From Sedimenticola sp. (GTDB lineage Bacteria; Pseudomonadota; Gammaproteobacteria; Chromatiales; Chromatiaceae), in assembly GCA_026984055.1 (NCBI GenBank), contig JALSSX010000172.1, forward strand, positions 1 through 53,041: 53,041 nucleotides of DNA. Reading direction: 5' to 3'. Positions 26,850-35,901 of this stretch are shown here, piece after piece (position 1 is the stretch's first letter; every line of letters begins with the position of its first letter). The notes beneath the pieces are model-generated. The model worked only from the letters and a program-made list of their open reading frames with translations. It was not told the origin of the DNA and did no database searches. A program made the translations under genes and the position numbers.

Positions 26850-27725
26850 ATGAGTTATCTGAGGAAGATCGTCGCGCTGAACAACGGCGATACCGAGGGG
26901 TTTCTGCCGTTTGTCATCGGTGGCCGCCATGTGGGCAACATCGCTCCGGCGTTTGCCGTCAGACTGAAGGCTTTCCCTCGCCATTTCGTGGTGACCGATC
27001 AGCTGGTTGTGCTGAACCCGGAGGTTCATGATTTCGATGCGCGTTCCGCCGCGCTGGCCGAGGTGCTCGCCGAACTCCAGCGGGAGGGCGTCGTCGGGCA
27101 GTTGCTCGGCGAGCTGTACCCGGTGACCGACGGTCGACGCGAGCACGCCCTGTGCCTGATCGATCGTGGTGCGATCGGCTATTTCGGCGTTGCCGCCTAT
27201 GGTCAGCACCTGAACGGCTATGTCGGCGCCGGCGAGAGCATGAAGATGTGGATCGGCACCCGCGCGCGCGATCGCCATCTGTACCCGGGTATGCTCGACC
27301 AACTGGTTGCGGGTGGTCTGCCATGGGGCATTTCGCTGTCAGACAATCTGGCAAAGGAATGTCAGGAAGAGGCGGGGATGCCCGCGGATCTCACGGCTGG
27401 CGCGACGCCGGTGGGCGCGATCACTTACTTTGCCGAGACGCCGCGCGGCTTGAAGCCCGATATCCTCTATTGTTACGACTTGGCCCTGCCGGCAGGTTTT
27501 CAGCCGGTGTGTACCGATGGGGAGGTGGAATCCTTTGCGCTGATGCCGATCCAAGAGGTGATCGGACGAGTGTGCGACACGCGGGATTTCAAGCCGAATT
27601 GCGACCTTGTGATCATCGACTTTTTGATTCGTCATGGGTTCATCGGACCCGACGATCCCGACTATCTGGCCATTCAGGCAGGCCTGCATGCTGGTGTGAA
27701 GGGGATAGGTGCTATGCTGCTGTAG
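26850..27725 (+). CDS. NUDIX hydrolase with N-terminal DUF4743 (Tnr3-like)
   Basis: 291-residue cytoplasmic protein. The N-terminal half (about 1-120) matches DUF4743 (FLPFVIGGRHVGNIAPAFA). The C-terminal NUDIX domain has the box GGLPWGISLSDNLAKECQEEAG, in which the catalytic EE pair is present but the early Glu is Ile, as in the Tnr3 group where that position is variable. Tnr3-type proteins dephosphorylate oxidised thiamine diphosphates; this activity is inferred from the family. Start ATG 26850 lies 11 bp after the protease stop, so the two are probably cotranscribed. Confidence 0.85.
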   Translation: MSYLRKIVALNNGDTEGFLPFVIGGRHVGNIAPAFAVRLKAFPRHFVVTDQLVVLNPEVHDFDARSAALAEVLAELQREGVVGQLLGELYPVTDGRREHALCLIDRGAIGYFGVAAYGQHLNGYVGAGESMKMWIGTRARDRHLYPGMLDQLVAGGLPWGISLSDNLAKECQEEAGMPADLTAGATPVGAITYFAETPRGLKPDILYCYDLALPAGFQPVCTDGEVESFALMPIQEVIGRVCDTRDFKPNCDLVIIDFLIRHGFIGPDDPDYLAIQAGLHAGVKGIGAMLL

Positions 27726-27815
27726 CCGAATGCTCGGGCGCGGGCATGCTAAACTCGGATAAAACAGAACCGGCGCGTTGTTGATGCATGATGCCGGCAA
27801 ATCATTGAATACAGG

Positions 27816-30017
27816 ATGAAAATCATGTTGGACAAGCAGAATGACTGTCGCGGCGATTCACGCCCCGGTGTATTGGTTGGCCTTTTGCGTCGAGGATGCG
27901 GATGGCAGTGTTCCTTGAGTCTCGCGCTGTTACTGCTCGGCTCGGCATTTTCGTTGCAAGCCAAGGTATCGCTGATCGCCGATGGTGACCTCAGCGCCGA
28001 CCGGGCCAATCGTCAGGCGGCGCTGATCATGACCCGGGTGATGGAGAAATACCATTACAAGAAGGTAGCGCTGGACGATGCCTTTTCGGAGAAGATCTAC
28101 AAACGCTACCTGGAGTCCCTGGACCCGAACCGCAGTTTCTTTACCGCCAAGGACATCCAGCGTTTCGATCAGTATCGGGATGCGCTTGACGATGCCCTGC
28201 ACGATGCCCATCTGGGGGCCGCTTTCGACATCTTCCGCACCTACCGCAAGCGCGTCGGCGAGCGGGTCGACTATGTGCTGCGCCGGCTGGATGGCAAGTT
28301 CAACTTCGACAAGGACGAGGATTATCGATTCGACCGGAAAGACGTGCCCTGGGCCGCGGACAAGGCCGCGCTGGACGAATTGTGGCGCAAGCGCGTGAAG
28401 AACGATGTGCTCAGTTTGAAGCTGGCCGGTAAATCCATGGAGAAGATTCGCAAGACCCTCAGACAGCGTTATCTCGGCATCAAGCGGCGTACCTATCAGC
28501 TGAACTCGAATGACGTCTTCCAGTTGTTTGCCAATGCCTACGCAGCTTCGCTGGAGCCGCATACCGGTTATATGTCGCCGCGCAGTTCGGAGAACTTCGA
28601 CATCAGCATGCGCCTGTCGCTGGAAGGTATCGGCGCGGTGCTGAAAACGGATGATGAATACACCGTCGTGCAGCGTACCGTGCCAGGGGGGCCAGCCGCT
28701 CTGGATGGCCGGTTGAAGCGGGGCGACCGCATCGTCGGCGTTGCCCAGGGGCGCCATGGCAAGATGGTTGATATCGTGGGTTGGCGCTTGCAGGATGTCG
28801 TCGAGCGCATACGCGGTCCGAAGGACAGCGTGGTACGTCTGGAGATACTTCCGAAGCATTCCGTCGCGGAATCCAAGACCAAACTGGTCGAGCTGGTGCG
28901 TAACAAGGTGAAGCTGGAGGATCAAGCGGCCAAGTCCCGAGTGATCAAGGACTTGAGTGGGTTGCACGGCTTGCGTATCGGTGTCATCGAGATTCCGACC
29001 TTCTACCGTGACTTTGCTGCCGAGGGACGTGGCGATAAGGATTTTCGCAGCACCACCCGGGATGTGCGCAAATTGCTGAAAAAGCTCAAGGGCGAGAAGG
29101 TCGACGGCATCGTCATCGATCTGCGCGGGAATGGTGGCGGCGCGCTCAGCGAGGCCGTCGAACTGACCGGATTGTTCATTCCATCCGGCCCGGTGGTGCA
29201 GGTGCGTGACTCCAGTGGTGATGTGAATATCGAGAACGATCCGGACCCGGCGCAGGTCTATTCCGGGCCGCTGGCGGTATTGGTCGACCGGAACAGCGCC
29301 TCGGCATCGGAGATCTTCTCTGGGGCGATTCAGGACTACAAGCGGGGTCTGATACTCGGCGAGCCGACCTTTGGCAAGGGTACCGTACAGACCCTGATCG
29401 ATCTGGATCGCTTTGTACGCTCCGGCGCGGGCAGCCTTGGACGGCTGCGTCTGACGATGGCCCAGTTCTTCCGTGTCAATGGCGGCAGTACTCAGTATCG
29501 GGGAGTCGTGCCGGATGTGCCTTTTCCGACGGTCATCGGTGACGGTGACTATGGTGAACGCGCCTATGACAACGCGTTACCGTGGGCGCACATCAAGCCC
29601 GCGTCGATCAAGACCACGGGTCTGGGTTCGGTGTCGCAACTCCTGGACGGGCATTATCAGCGCATCAGTCATGACCCAGGCTTCGATTATCTGATCAAGA
29701 CGGAAAAGGAGCTGGCCAAGGCGCGTGATCTGAAGACCGTCAGTCTGCTGGAGGGTAAGCGTCGCGAGGAATGGGAGGCGCGCGAGAAGCGTCAGTTGGA
29801 GAATCGCAACCGTTTTCGCAAGACCATTGGCCTGCCGGCAATCACCGATGCACATCAGGACGATGAGGATGAATCCGAGGCCAAGGAGGACGATGACGAA
29901 AAGGAATCCGAAGCGATCCGCAATATCGAGGTGTCGGAAGCCGCGCGTATCCTTGCCGACTTCATCAAGTCCTGCGAGCCGCCAGTGATGACGGCGATGC
30001 GCAAGGAAAAGTGGTAG
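27816..30017 (+). CDS. prc: Tail-specific periplasmic protease Prc/Tsp (peptidase S41)
   Basis: 733-residue carboxy-terminal processing protease. A hydrophobic export segment at about 30-50 (CSLSLALLLLGSAFSLQA) is followed by the Prc N-terminal helical domain and a PDZ domain at about 255-345 (LEGIGAVLKTDDEYTVVQRTVPGGPA). The S41 catalytic core has Ser496 in NSASASEIFSGAIQDY and Lys521 in EPTFGKGTVQT; the 25-residue spacing equals that of the E. coli Prc Ser-Lys dyad. A C-terminal acidic segment (DEDESEAKEDDDEKESEA) resembles the DUF3340 tail. Start is ATG 27816 or, with better spacing from AGG, ATG 27825. It degrades proteins with nonpolar C-termini in the periplasm. Confidence 0.94.
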   Translation: MKIMLDKQNDCRGDSRPGVLVGLLRRGCGWQCSLSLALLLLGSAFSLQAKVSLIADGDLSADRANRQAALIMTRVMEKYHYKKVALDDAFSEKIYKRYLESLDPNRSFFTAKDIQRFDQYRDALDDALHDAHLGAAFDIFRTYRKRVGERVDYVLRRLDGKFNFDKDEDYRFDRKDVPWAADKAALDELWRKRVKNDVLSLKLAGKSMEKIRKTLRQRYLGIKRRTYQLNSNDVFQLFANAYAASLEPHTGYMSPRSSENFDISMRLSLEGIGAVLKTDDEYTVVQRTVPGGPAALDGRLKRGDRIVGVAQGRHGKMVDIVGWRLQDVVERIRGPKDSVVRLEILPKHSVAESKTKLVELVRNKVKLEDQAAKSRVIKDLSGLHGLRIGVIEIPTFYRDFAAEGRGDKDFRSTTRDVRKLLKKLKGEKVDGIVIDLRGNGGGALSEAVELTGLFIPSGPVVQVRDSSGDVNIENDPDPAQVYSGPLAVLVDRNSASASEIFSGAIQDYKRGLILGEPTFGKGTVQTLIDLDRFVRSGAGSLGRLRLTMAQFFRVNGGSTQYRGVVPDVPFPTVIGDGDYGERAYDNALPWAHIKPASIKTTGLGSVSQLLDGHYQRISHDPGFDYLIKTEKELAKARDLKTVSLLEGKRREEWEAREKRQLENRNRFRKTIGLPAITDAHQDDEDESEAKEDDDEKESEAIRNIEVSEAARILADFIKSCEPPVMTAMRKEKW

Positions 30018-30073
30018 GAGCGCGTAAGGCGGATGCGATGATTCCGATGTTTGGGCTGGCCGTGACGCGATGC

Positions 30074-31318
30074 TCAGCTGAGCATCGCGGCGACCGCGCG
30101 TATCTCCTGTTCGGCCTTGTCCAGCACCGCGATCGAGAGTTCCGGTGACAGACGACCGAGCGCGAGCTTGTTGAACGCGGGCGTTTCGTCGATTCTCGGC
30201 AGTCTGGCGGAAGCCGGCGTGCCGATCAGGCTGTGCATCCGCGCGACCAGTACCACGTCGGTGTAGTCGGCTTTTTCGTTGCCAGCATACTCCCAGTCCT
30301 CGGCGTGTAGCGTGATACTCTGAAAATCCTCGCCAAAATCCCAATGTCGCAGCGTGGCGACGCCGATTTCCGCGCGCAGGTGGTTGATGGCCTTTTCGAG
30401 CACTGCTGGGTGTTCGGTCAAGTCCGGGTGCTGTCGGGCATTGTTCAGGATCGGTATCACACCGATATCGTGAATCAGCCCGCCAAGCATCGCGCGATCC
30501 GGATCCAGGCCAGGTGTGAGCCGGGCGAGCACCGCCGCGACGGACGCGACGCGGACGCTGTGCCGCCAGAGATCCCGCATGCGCTTTTGTAGCACGGCGG
30601 ACTTGCTGGTGAACAGATTCTTCAACAGAAAGCTGATGGCGAGATGCTTGGTCGCTCCGAGACCAAGACGGGTAACCGCGTCTGGGCAGTTGTCGATGCG
30701 TTTTTCGCCGGCGTACAACGGGCTGTTGACCACCTGGATGACGCGTGTCGTCAGGGTCGGGTCCATCTGAATGATGGCGGCGATGTCGGTGCTGCTGGTA
30801 TCCTCGCGGTCGATGGAACGCATGATTTGCATCGCCAGCCCAGGCATGCTCGGCAGGTCCAGCGAACCGCCCACCAGGGTTTCGTGAAACTCCATGAACA
30901 GCGCCTCTTCCGGGCCACCCTCGACGACCGACATCCCCGTGTCGGCTGCGGGCTGCTGAGCACCCAAGCGGGAAACCAGGGTGCGGGGAAAGGCCGCCAG
31001 CGTGCTTGGGATGATGGCGCGTGCGTTCAGCGTGGTCGCTTTCTCGCAGTTCAACGGGAAATTCGCGGCGGTGGTGCCGCCTTCCACAACGAGTTCCCCC
31101 TGGCCGGGGCGGTCGACGTGCAGCGAACCGTTCAGCACGAAAATCAGCGCGTCGTCGGGCTTGCCGTCGCGGATGCAGTGTTCTCCGCACCCACAGCTGA
31201 TGACCCGGGCGGCGGACGCCAATTGCGATACGCTGTCGTCGCGCAGATTGCGAAATGGGATGAAACGTTTGACGGTCGCCTGGTCCAGCGTTGTGGCTGG
31301 TGTCGAGATTGTGCCCAC
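30074..31318 (-). CDS. HDOD-domain signalling protein with N-terminal cyclic-nucleotide-binding-like domain
   Basis: 414-residue cytoplasmic protein. Residues about 15-120 resemble a degenerate cNMP-binding (Crp-like) domain (DSVSQLASAARVISCGCGEHCIRDGKPDDALIFVLNGSLHV). Residues about 150-350 form an HDOD domain (LPSMPGLAMQIMRSI, TRVIQVVNSPLY, GGLIHDIGVIPIL). HDOD proteins are thought to act in signalling through protein contacts; the nucleotide-binding loop here lacks a clear phosphate-binding GE...RA motif, so ligand binding is doubtful. Three Cys in the loop CGCGEHC may be a redox or metal feature. Monocistronic, divergent from prmB across repeat D1/A2. Confidence 0.85.
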   Translation of the reverse strand: MGTISTPATTLDQATVKRFIPFRNLRDDSVSQLASAARVISCGCGEHCIRDGKPDDALIFVLNGSLHVDRPGQGELVVEGGTTAANFPLNCEKATTLNARAIIPSTLAAFPRTLVSRLGAQQPAADTGMSVVEGGPEEALFMEFHETLVGGSLDLPSMPGLAMQIMRSIDREDTSSTDIAAIIQMDPTLTTRVIQVVNSPLYAGEKRIDNCPDAVTRLGLGATKHLAISFLLKNLFTSKSAVLQKRMRDLWRHSVRVASVAAVLARLTPGLDPDRAMLGGLIHDIGVIPILNNARQHPDLTEHPAVLEKAINHLRAEIGVATLRHWDFGEDFQSITLHAEDWEYAGNEKADYTDVVLVARMHSLIGTPASARLPRIDETPAFNKLALGRLSPELSIAVLDKAEQEIRAVAAMLS

Positions 31319-31406
31319 GGCCGAATTCCTCTTGGTTCCTGAACCCCTTTCTTCGGCGGGGAAGCGGGATACTTGACCTGGTGAACATTCGTTGCGAAAC
31401 GGGTAT

Positions 31407-31883
31407 TATTGACCGGGCGACCAAATGTGTCGTGTTCAGGGCGTCAGGACGTGCGTGGATCAAAGCGTCCCCCAGGTGATGGCTATTCCATTGCCAAGGA
31501 ATATAAAGCTTCCACTCCTGCTCGCGCTCTTGACCTGCTTCCTTGCGGGTTACGCCGAGCCAGGTTCGTCCTGGCGTTCCTAGCAGGACGTTGAACCCTA
31601 GCAGGATGTTGAAAAAGTCCTTCCATGGACTTTTTCAACAACGGAAGCGGAAAATACAATTTCCCGGTTCCTTCATTTTCAATGACTTGCAGGCATCGAA
31701 AATGGCGGTACATCCCTGTACCGCACACAGGCCGTTCGGTTTTTTATGATAGGCCATGATCTCCGGCACGCCGGACTGCGTTATAAAAGCTTGCCGCAGG
31801 ATGGCCGAGGTGGCGCTTCGATGCCTTGCCTCCGTGCCGGAGATCATGGCTGAACACGATATATTTTGGTCGCCGGGTCAATG
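31407..31883 (+). repeat. Family D element with about 30-bp terminal inverted repeats, split by repeat A2
   Basis: The left end 31407-31439 (TATTGACCGGGCGACCAAAT..TCGTGTTCAG) and the right end 31848-31883 are near-perfect inverted repeats. The left half up to about 31490 and the right half from about 31817 each align with the uninterrupted copy D2 (34905-35047). The insert between them contains repeat A2 plus about 100 bp on each side, including a second partial A end at 31581-31595. This is a nested insertion in the gap between HDOD and prmB. Confidence 0.7.
31599..31735 (+). repeat. Family A hairpin-array repeat, truncated copy A2
   Basis: Starts TAGCAGGATGTTG and contains a perfect 13-bp first hairpin, GTTGAAAAAGTCC-TTCCAT-GGACTTTTTCAAC (split by its loop), the AAAATACAATTT loop hairpin and GCGGTACA-TCCC-TGTACCGC. 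It stops in the middle of the last hairpin (CAGGCCGTT then CGGTTTTTTAT), so the terminal palindrome is lost. A duplicated left end TAGCAGGACGTTGAA lies 18 bp upstream. Confidence 0.8.
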
Positions 31884-31911
31884 TCGCGGCTCCCTTTCCA
31901 GTGGATCGCTG

Positions 31912-32862
31912 ATGAACAACGATTGGGATACCTTATACACGTTGCGCGACTTCGTGCGTTGGGGCGCGAGCCACTTCAACGCCGCCGGTCTGTATTTTGG
32001 TCATGGCACGGACAACGCGCTCGACGAGGCGCTCGCGCTGGTGTTGCACGCCGTACATCTGGGTCATGCATTGCCTGAGAGCTGGCTGGATTGCCGTCTC
32101 GATCCGACCGAAAGGCGAAACGTCACGGAATTGCTGCTCGAAAGGGTCGAGACCCGCAAGCCGATCGCTTATCTTACTCGCGTGGCCGCGTTCGCCGGTC
32201 TCGAATTCTATGTGGACGCGCGCGTGCTGGTGCCGCGCTCGCCCATTGCCGAACTGATAACGGCGCGTTTCGAACCCTGGCTGGAAGCGGATCGGGTTGG
32301 CGCGGTATTGGATCTCTGCACGGGCAGTGGATGTATTGCGATCGCCTGCGCGCACGCATTTCCGCAAGCCGTGATCGATGCGGTGGAACTTTCCGAGGAG
32401 GCTTTGGCGGTTGCGCGTATCAATCGTGAGCGGTATGCGCTGGAGGACAGGCTGGGCCTGTATCACTCCGATCTCTTCGCCGCGCTGCCGGCCCGGCGTT
32501 ACGAATTGATCGTCAGTAACCCGCCCTATGTATCGGCAAGCGAGATGGAAACCCTGCCGAGCGAGTATCAGTGTGAACCGCGAATGGCGCTGGAGGCGGC
32601 GGACGACGGTCTTGGGGTCATCATCCGGATGCTGGCCGAGGCGCCGCAATGTCTTGCACCGGATGGTATTATCGTCGTCGAGGTCGGTAACAGCGCCGAG
32701 GCGCTGGTGAAACGCTTTCCCGAGGTGCCCTTTCTCTGGCTGGATTTCGAGCGAGGCGGGGAGGGCGTATTCCTATTGACCGCGAGTCAAGTCGATGAAT
32801 ATCAGCAATTGTTCCAGAAAGAGGTGAATACTGGTGAGTCTGCGCAGAGCAAAAACGCCTGA
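31912..32862 (+). CDS. prmB: 50S ribosomal protein L3 N5-glutamine methyltransferase
   Basis: 316-residue SAM-dependent methyltransferase that modifies a glutamine of ribosomal protein L3. The SAM-binding motif I is VLDLCTGSGCIAIACAHAFP and the catalytic motif is NPPYVSASEM (Asn-Pro-Pro-Tyr). The N-terminal helical domain (MNNDWDTLYTLRDFVRWGASHFNAAGLYFGHGTDNALDEA) separates PrmB from PrmC. I choose ATG 31912 because this is where family similarity begins; a longer reading from 31756 translates repeat D. Its 3' end overlaps the next small gene by 29 bp. Confidence 0.93.
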   Translation: MNNDWDTLYTLRDFVRWGASHFNAAGLYFGHGTDNALDEALALVLHAVHLGHALPESWLDCRLDPTERRNVTELLLERVETRKPIAYLTRVAAFAGLEFYVDARVLVPRSPIAELITARFEPWLEADRVGAVLDLCTGSGCIAIACAHAFPQAVIDAVELSEEALAVARINRERYALEDRLGLYHSDLFAALPARRYELIVSNPPYVSASEMETLPSEYQCEPRMALEAADDGLGVIIRMLAEAPQCLAPDGIIVVEVGNSAEALVKRFPEVPFLWLDFERGGEGVFLLTASQVDEYQQLFQKEVNTGESAQSKNA

Positions 32863-33154
32863 AGAATATGCGGAATGGGTGAAGTCGGCGGTGTTCGAGG
32901 TCGGAGACTTGCGCGAATGCCTGTTGTATGAAACCGAGGAGGCAATGACGAAGTTTCCAACTTGGCTGGAGCCGTTGGAGCAGAGTGTCAAGGCGGTCTA
33001 CGATCAGATGTGTGATGGCAACTACCAGTTCGGCCGCGAGGATCTGGCTTTCATGGAGATTCTGCACAACCATGGAGATGCCATCCCGTTCGCCACCCTG
33101 CTGAAGCAGATCAACGATACCCACCGGCGCGGATTGGAGATCGACGAGGGTTGA
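32834..33154 (+). CDS. Small conserved hypothetical protein
   Basis: 106-residue acidic, soluble protein with no export signal. The sequence looks all-helical (EWVKSAVFEVGDLRECLLYETEEAM, LEPLEQSVKAVYDQMCDG) with a conserved-looking block GREDLAFMEILHNHGDAIPFATLLKQINDTHRRGLEID. I believe similar proteins exist in other gammaproteobacteria but know no function. The start is GTG 32834, overlapping the prmB end by 29 bp, with GAGGTG 9 nt upstream, so translation is probably coupled to prmB. Confidence 0.75.
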   Translation: MSLRRAKTPEEYAEWVKSAVFEVGDLRECLLYETEEAMTKFPTWLEPLEQSVKAVYDQMCDGNYQFGREDLAFMEILHNHGDAIPFATLLKQINDTHRRGLEIDEG

Positions 33155-33255
33155 ACCGGCTCGGGATGCCTTCCTTTCGACCGCTTGCGGGCGTAAGCCT
33201 CGTCGATCACGGCGCAGTTTATTTTCATTTGATGGCGCGGCGCTTGAACTCACGG

Positions 33256-33261
33256 TATAAT
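33256..33261 (+). promoter_or_regulatory. -10 element of the tRNA-Leu promoter
   Basis: A perfect TATAAT at 33256-33261 lies 23 bp before the mature 5' end of tRNA-Leu. No clear -35 box is seen at the normal distance. Confidence 0.55.
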
Positions 33262-33284
33262 GATCGGTTTGGTGGAATGTCTTT

Positions 33285-33369
<85 letters not shown>

Positions 33370-33489
33370 AATCAACGGGAACTCGGTGATGACCGCGTAA
33401 TCCGATTACAAATCCTAATTTTGCACTCGCTGGCGGGACTATCGTCTGACTGTCGGGTGGTCCGGTTATATTGAATCTGGAGAGTTTGA

Positions 33490-34782
33490 ATGCAAGTTTC
33501 GGTGGATGCAGGCGAAGGCCTCGAACGTCATATGACAGTGGAGTTGCCGTCCCAGGATCTGGAAAAGCAGGTCGAGAAACGCCTGCGGGATCTTTCCCGT
33601 AACGTCAGAATGGACGGTTTTCGCCCCGGTAAGGTGCCGTTGTCCGTCGTTAGGAAGCGGTTTGGCGCGCAGGTGCGTCAGGAAGCCTTTGGCGAGCTGG
33701 TCGAGTCGACCTTTTTCGAGGCAGCCTCGCGGGAGAATCTTTCGCCGGCTGGCATGCCGCGCATCGAACCGGCGGAAGCCAAATCGGACGATACCGTGGC
33801 CTACAAGGCAGTATTCGAGGTCATGCCCCAAGTCGAGATTGGCGATCTTTCCGGCGTGACGGTGAAAAAACCAGTTGCCGAGGTCCGTGACGAGGATGTC
33901 GATGCAATGATCGAGCGGCTGCGCGCGCAGCGTGCCACGTTTAACAAGGTGGATCGCCCGGCGGAGAACGGCGATCGTGTCACAATCGATTTCAAGGGCA
34001 TGATGGATGGGGAGGCCTTCGAGGGTGGCTCGGCCGACGACGTACCGCTGATCCTGGGCTCCAACAGCATGATCGAAGGCTTTGAATCGGGGCTGATCGG
34101 CGCGAATGCGGGTGACAAGCGAACCCTGAGCCTGAAGTTTCCCGAGGATTACCATGCCAGTGATCTGGCCGGCAGGGATGTGTCGTTCGAGGTCGCGGTC
34201 GGCAAGGTGGAAGAACAGATACTGCCGGAACTGGATGCGGATTTCGTCAAGGCGTTTGGCGTCGACAATGGCGATGTCGACACGTTGCGTCGCGAGATTC
34301 GCGAGAATATGGAACGTGAGCTGCATCAGCGTCTGCGCACTCTGAAACGCAACAACGCCATGGAGGCGCTGGCCGGCGCGGTACAGGTCGACCTTCCCAA
34401 GGTGATGATCGACAAGGAAATCGCCCAGATGAGGGAGCAGGCGCGCCGCGAGATGGCGTCCTCGGGTCAGAGCTCCAGTGTCGACCTGCCGGATAGCGTG
34501 TTCCACGAGGCGGCGGAACGACGCGTGCGCCTCGGTCTGGCGGTCAGTGAAGTTGTGCGTCAACACGAGCTTTCGGCGGACGCGGAGCGTGTCAAGGGTA
34601 TGATCGATGAACTCGCCGCCAGCTACGAAGACCCGTCGGAAGTTGTCGAATACTATCTGAAGAACAAGGAACAGCGCAGTCAGTTGGAAGCCGCCGTGTT
34701 GGAAGAGCAGGTGGCCGAGAAACTGATGGAACTGATGAACGTCGAAGAAGAAACACACAGTTTCGATGAGTTAATGAAATAA
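33490..34782 (+). CDS. tig: Trigger factor, ribosome-associated chaperone and prolyl isomerase
   Basis: 430-residue chaperone that meets nascent chains at the ribosome exit. The N-terminal ribosome-binding domain carries the signature GFRPGKVPLSVVRKRFG (family GFRxGKxP). An FKBP-type PPIase domain spans about 150-245 (ENGDRVTIDFKGMMDGEAFEGGSADDVPLILGSNSMIEGFE). The C-terminal substrate-binding arms are helical. GGAGAG lies 5-6 nt before the ATG. It stands in front of clpP-clpX-lon, the conserved proteostasis order, but 480 bp of repeats separate it from clpP. Confidence 0.97.
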   Translation: MQVSVDAGEGLERHMTVELPSQDLEKQVEKRLRDLSRNVRMDGFRPGKVPLSVVRKRFGAQVRQEAFGELVESTFFEAASRENLSPAGMPRIEPAEAKSDDTVAYKAVFEVMPQVEIGDLSGVTVKKPVAEVRDEDVDAMIERLRAQRATFNKVDRPAENGDRVTIDFKGMMDGEAFEGGSADDVPLILGSNSMIEGFESGLIGANAGDKRTLSLKFPEDYHASDLAGRDVSFEVAVGKVEEQILPELDADFVKAFGVDNGDVDTLRREIRENMERELHQRLRTLKRNNAMEALAGAVQVDLPKVMIDKEIAQMREQARREMASSGQSSSVDLPDSVFHEAAERRVRLGLAVSEVVRQHELSADAERVKGMIDELAASYEDPSEVVEYYLKNKEQRSQLEAAVLEEQVAEKLMELMNVEEETHSFDELMK

Positions 34783-34904
34783 TTGAGGTGTCACGGAATA
34801 TGACGTGACTCAAGTCTGCTGGCTTCCGACCGTTTCCACCCGAGGGGCGCGCGCGGCAGCCGAACCTCTCTCCTCCGGTTTTCGTTGAATGGCCGGTTGA
34901 AAAG

Positions 34905-35047
34905 ATTACCTGGTGGCCAGATATGTCGCGTTCAGGATGCCAGAATGGCCTGGATCAAGACACCCCTCGCGGGGAATGGCTGTTCCATGCCTTGCCTCCG
35001 CGCCGGAGATCATGGCGGAATACGATATATCGGGGCGCCGGGTCAAT
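34905..35047 (+). repeat. Family D element, complete copy D2
   Basis: Uninterrupted copy of family D. The left end ATTACCTGGTGGCCAGATAT and right end ATATCGGGGCGCCGGGTCAAT are imperfect inverted repeats. Internal blocks (CCTGGATCAAG, ATGGCTGTTCCATGCC, TTGCCTCCGCGCCGGAGATC) match D1. CTCCGCGCCGGAG forms a hairpin. It is followed after 16 bp by repeat A3. Confidence 0.7.
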
Positions 35048-35063
35048 AACAACTTACGCACAT

Positions 35064-35232
35064 TTAACAGGATGTTGAAACAGTCCTTCCATGGCCTTTT
35101 TCAACGAAGGAACCGGAAAATGCGATTTCCCGGTTCCTTCATTTTCAATGGCTTGCAGTCATTGAAAATGGCGGTACATCCCGGTACCGCACACAGGCCG
35201 TTGAAAAATGCCATTTTTCAACGGCCTGCTAA
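35064..35232 (+). repeat. Family A hairpin-array repeat, full copy A3
   Basis: The most complete A copy, 169 bp. The left end is TTAACAGGATGTTGAAA and the right end TTTCAACGGCCTGCTAA, near-perfect terminal inverted repeats. The five hairpins follow in order, including CATTTTCAATG..CATTGAAAATG (11 bp perfect), GCGGTAC..GTACCGC and the 17-bp terminal palindrome. It ends 33 bp before the clpP start, so the palindrome is in the clpP leader or sits between promoter and gene. Confidence 0.85.
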
Positions 35233-35265
35233 CCGCGAATTAAAGGAATTCTGGAGTTGACCGAT

Positions 35266-35901
35266 ATGCACGGCATGAATGAATCGAACATCACCAACCT
35301 GGGACTCATTCCCATGGTCGTCGAACAGACCGCTCGCGGTGAACGTTCGTACGATATTTATTCCCGTTTGCTCAAGGAGCGGGTGATCTTCATCGTCGGG
35401 CCGGTCGAGGACCACATGGCGAACCTGATCGTGGCCCAACTGCTGTTTTTGGAATCAGAGAATCCGGACAAGGATATCCATCTGTACATCAACTCGCCGG
35501 GCGGCTCGGTTACCGCCGGCATGGCGATATACGATACGATGCAGTTCATCCGGCCGCATGTGACGACCATGTGCATCGGCCAGGCTGCCAGCATGGGCGC
35601 CGTGCTATTGGCTGGCGGCGAGAAAGGAAAGCGCTACTGTCTACCGCATTCCCGGGTCATGATCCATCAGCCGCTGGGGGGGTTTCAAGGGCAGGCATCG
35701 GATTTTGAGATCCACGCAAAGGAGATCCTGCTGATCCGTGAACGCTTGAACCAGATCCTTGCCAAGCACACCGGCCAGCCGTTGGAAAAGATCGCCGAGG
35801 ATACCGAGCGCGACAACTTCATGAGCGGTGAGGAGGCGGCGGCCTACGGGCTGATCGATGAGGTTCTCGACCAGCGCAGCACTCCCACGGAAGCGGAATA
35901 G
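35266..35901 (+). CDS. clpP: ATP-dependent Clp protease proteolytic subunit
   Basis: Serine protease of about 211 residues forming the tetradecameric ClpP barrel. The catalytic triad is Ser109 (GQAASMGA), His134 (RVMIHQP) and Asp183 (ERDNF), with spacings identical to E. coli ClpP. The substrate pore region [28 protein letters not shown] is intact. Start taken at ATG 35266, 9 nt after GGAG; TTG 35257 and ATG 35275 are alternatives. Repeat A3 forms the upstream region. clpX follows after 258 bp. Confidence 0.97.
   Translation: MHGMNESNITNLGLIPMVVEQTARGERSYDIYSRLLKERVIFIVGPVEDHMANLIVAQLLFLESENPDKDIHLYINSPGGSVTAGMAIYDTMQFIRPHVTTMCIGQAASMGAVLLAGGEKGKRYCLPHSRVMIHQPLGGFQGQASDFEIHAKEILLIRERLNQILAKHTGQPLEKIAEDTERDNFMSGEEAAAYGLIDEVLDQRSTPTEAE

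Noticed and set aside
29577-31463. 628-codon minus-strand frame over prc and the HDOD gene
   Set aside because: It runs antisense through prc and in a second frame of the HDOD gene; composition is Arg/His/Pro-rich noise.
33466-34758. 430-codon minus-strand frame opposite tig
   Set aside because: Antisense shadow; trigger factor on the plus strand is unambiguous.
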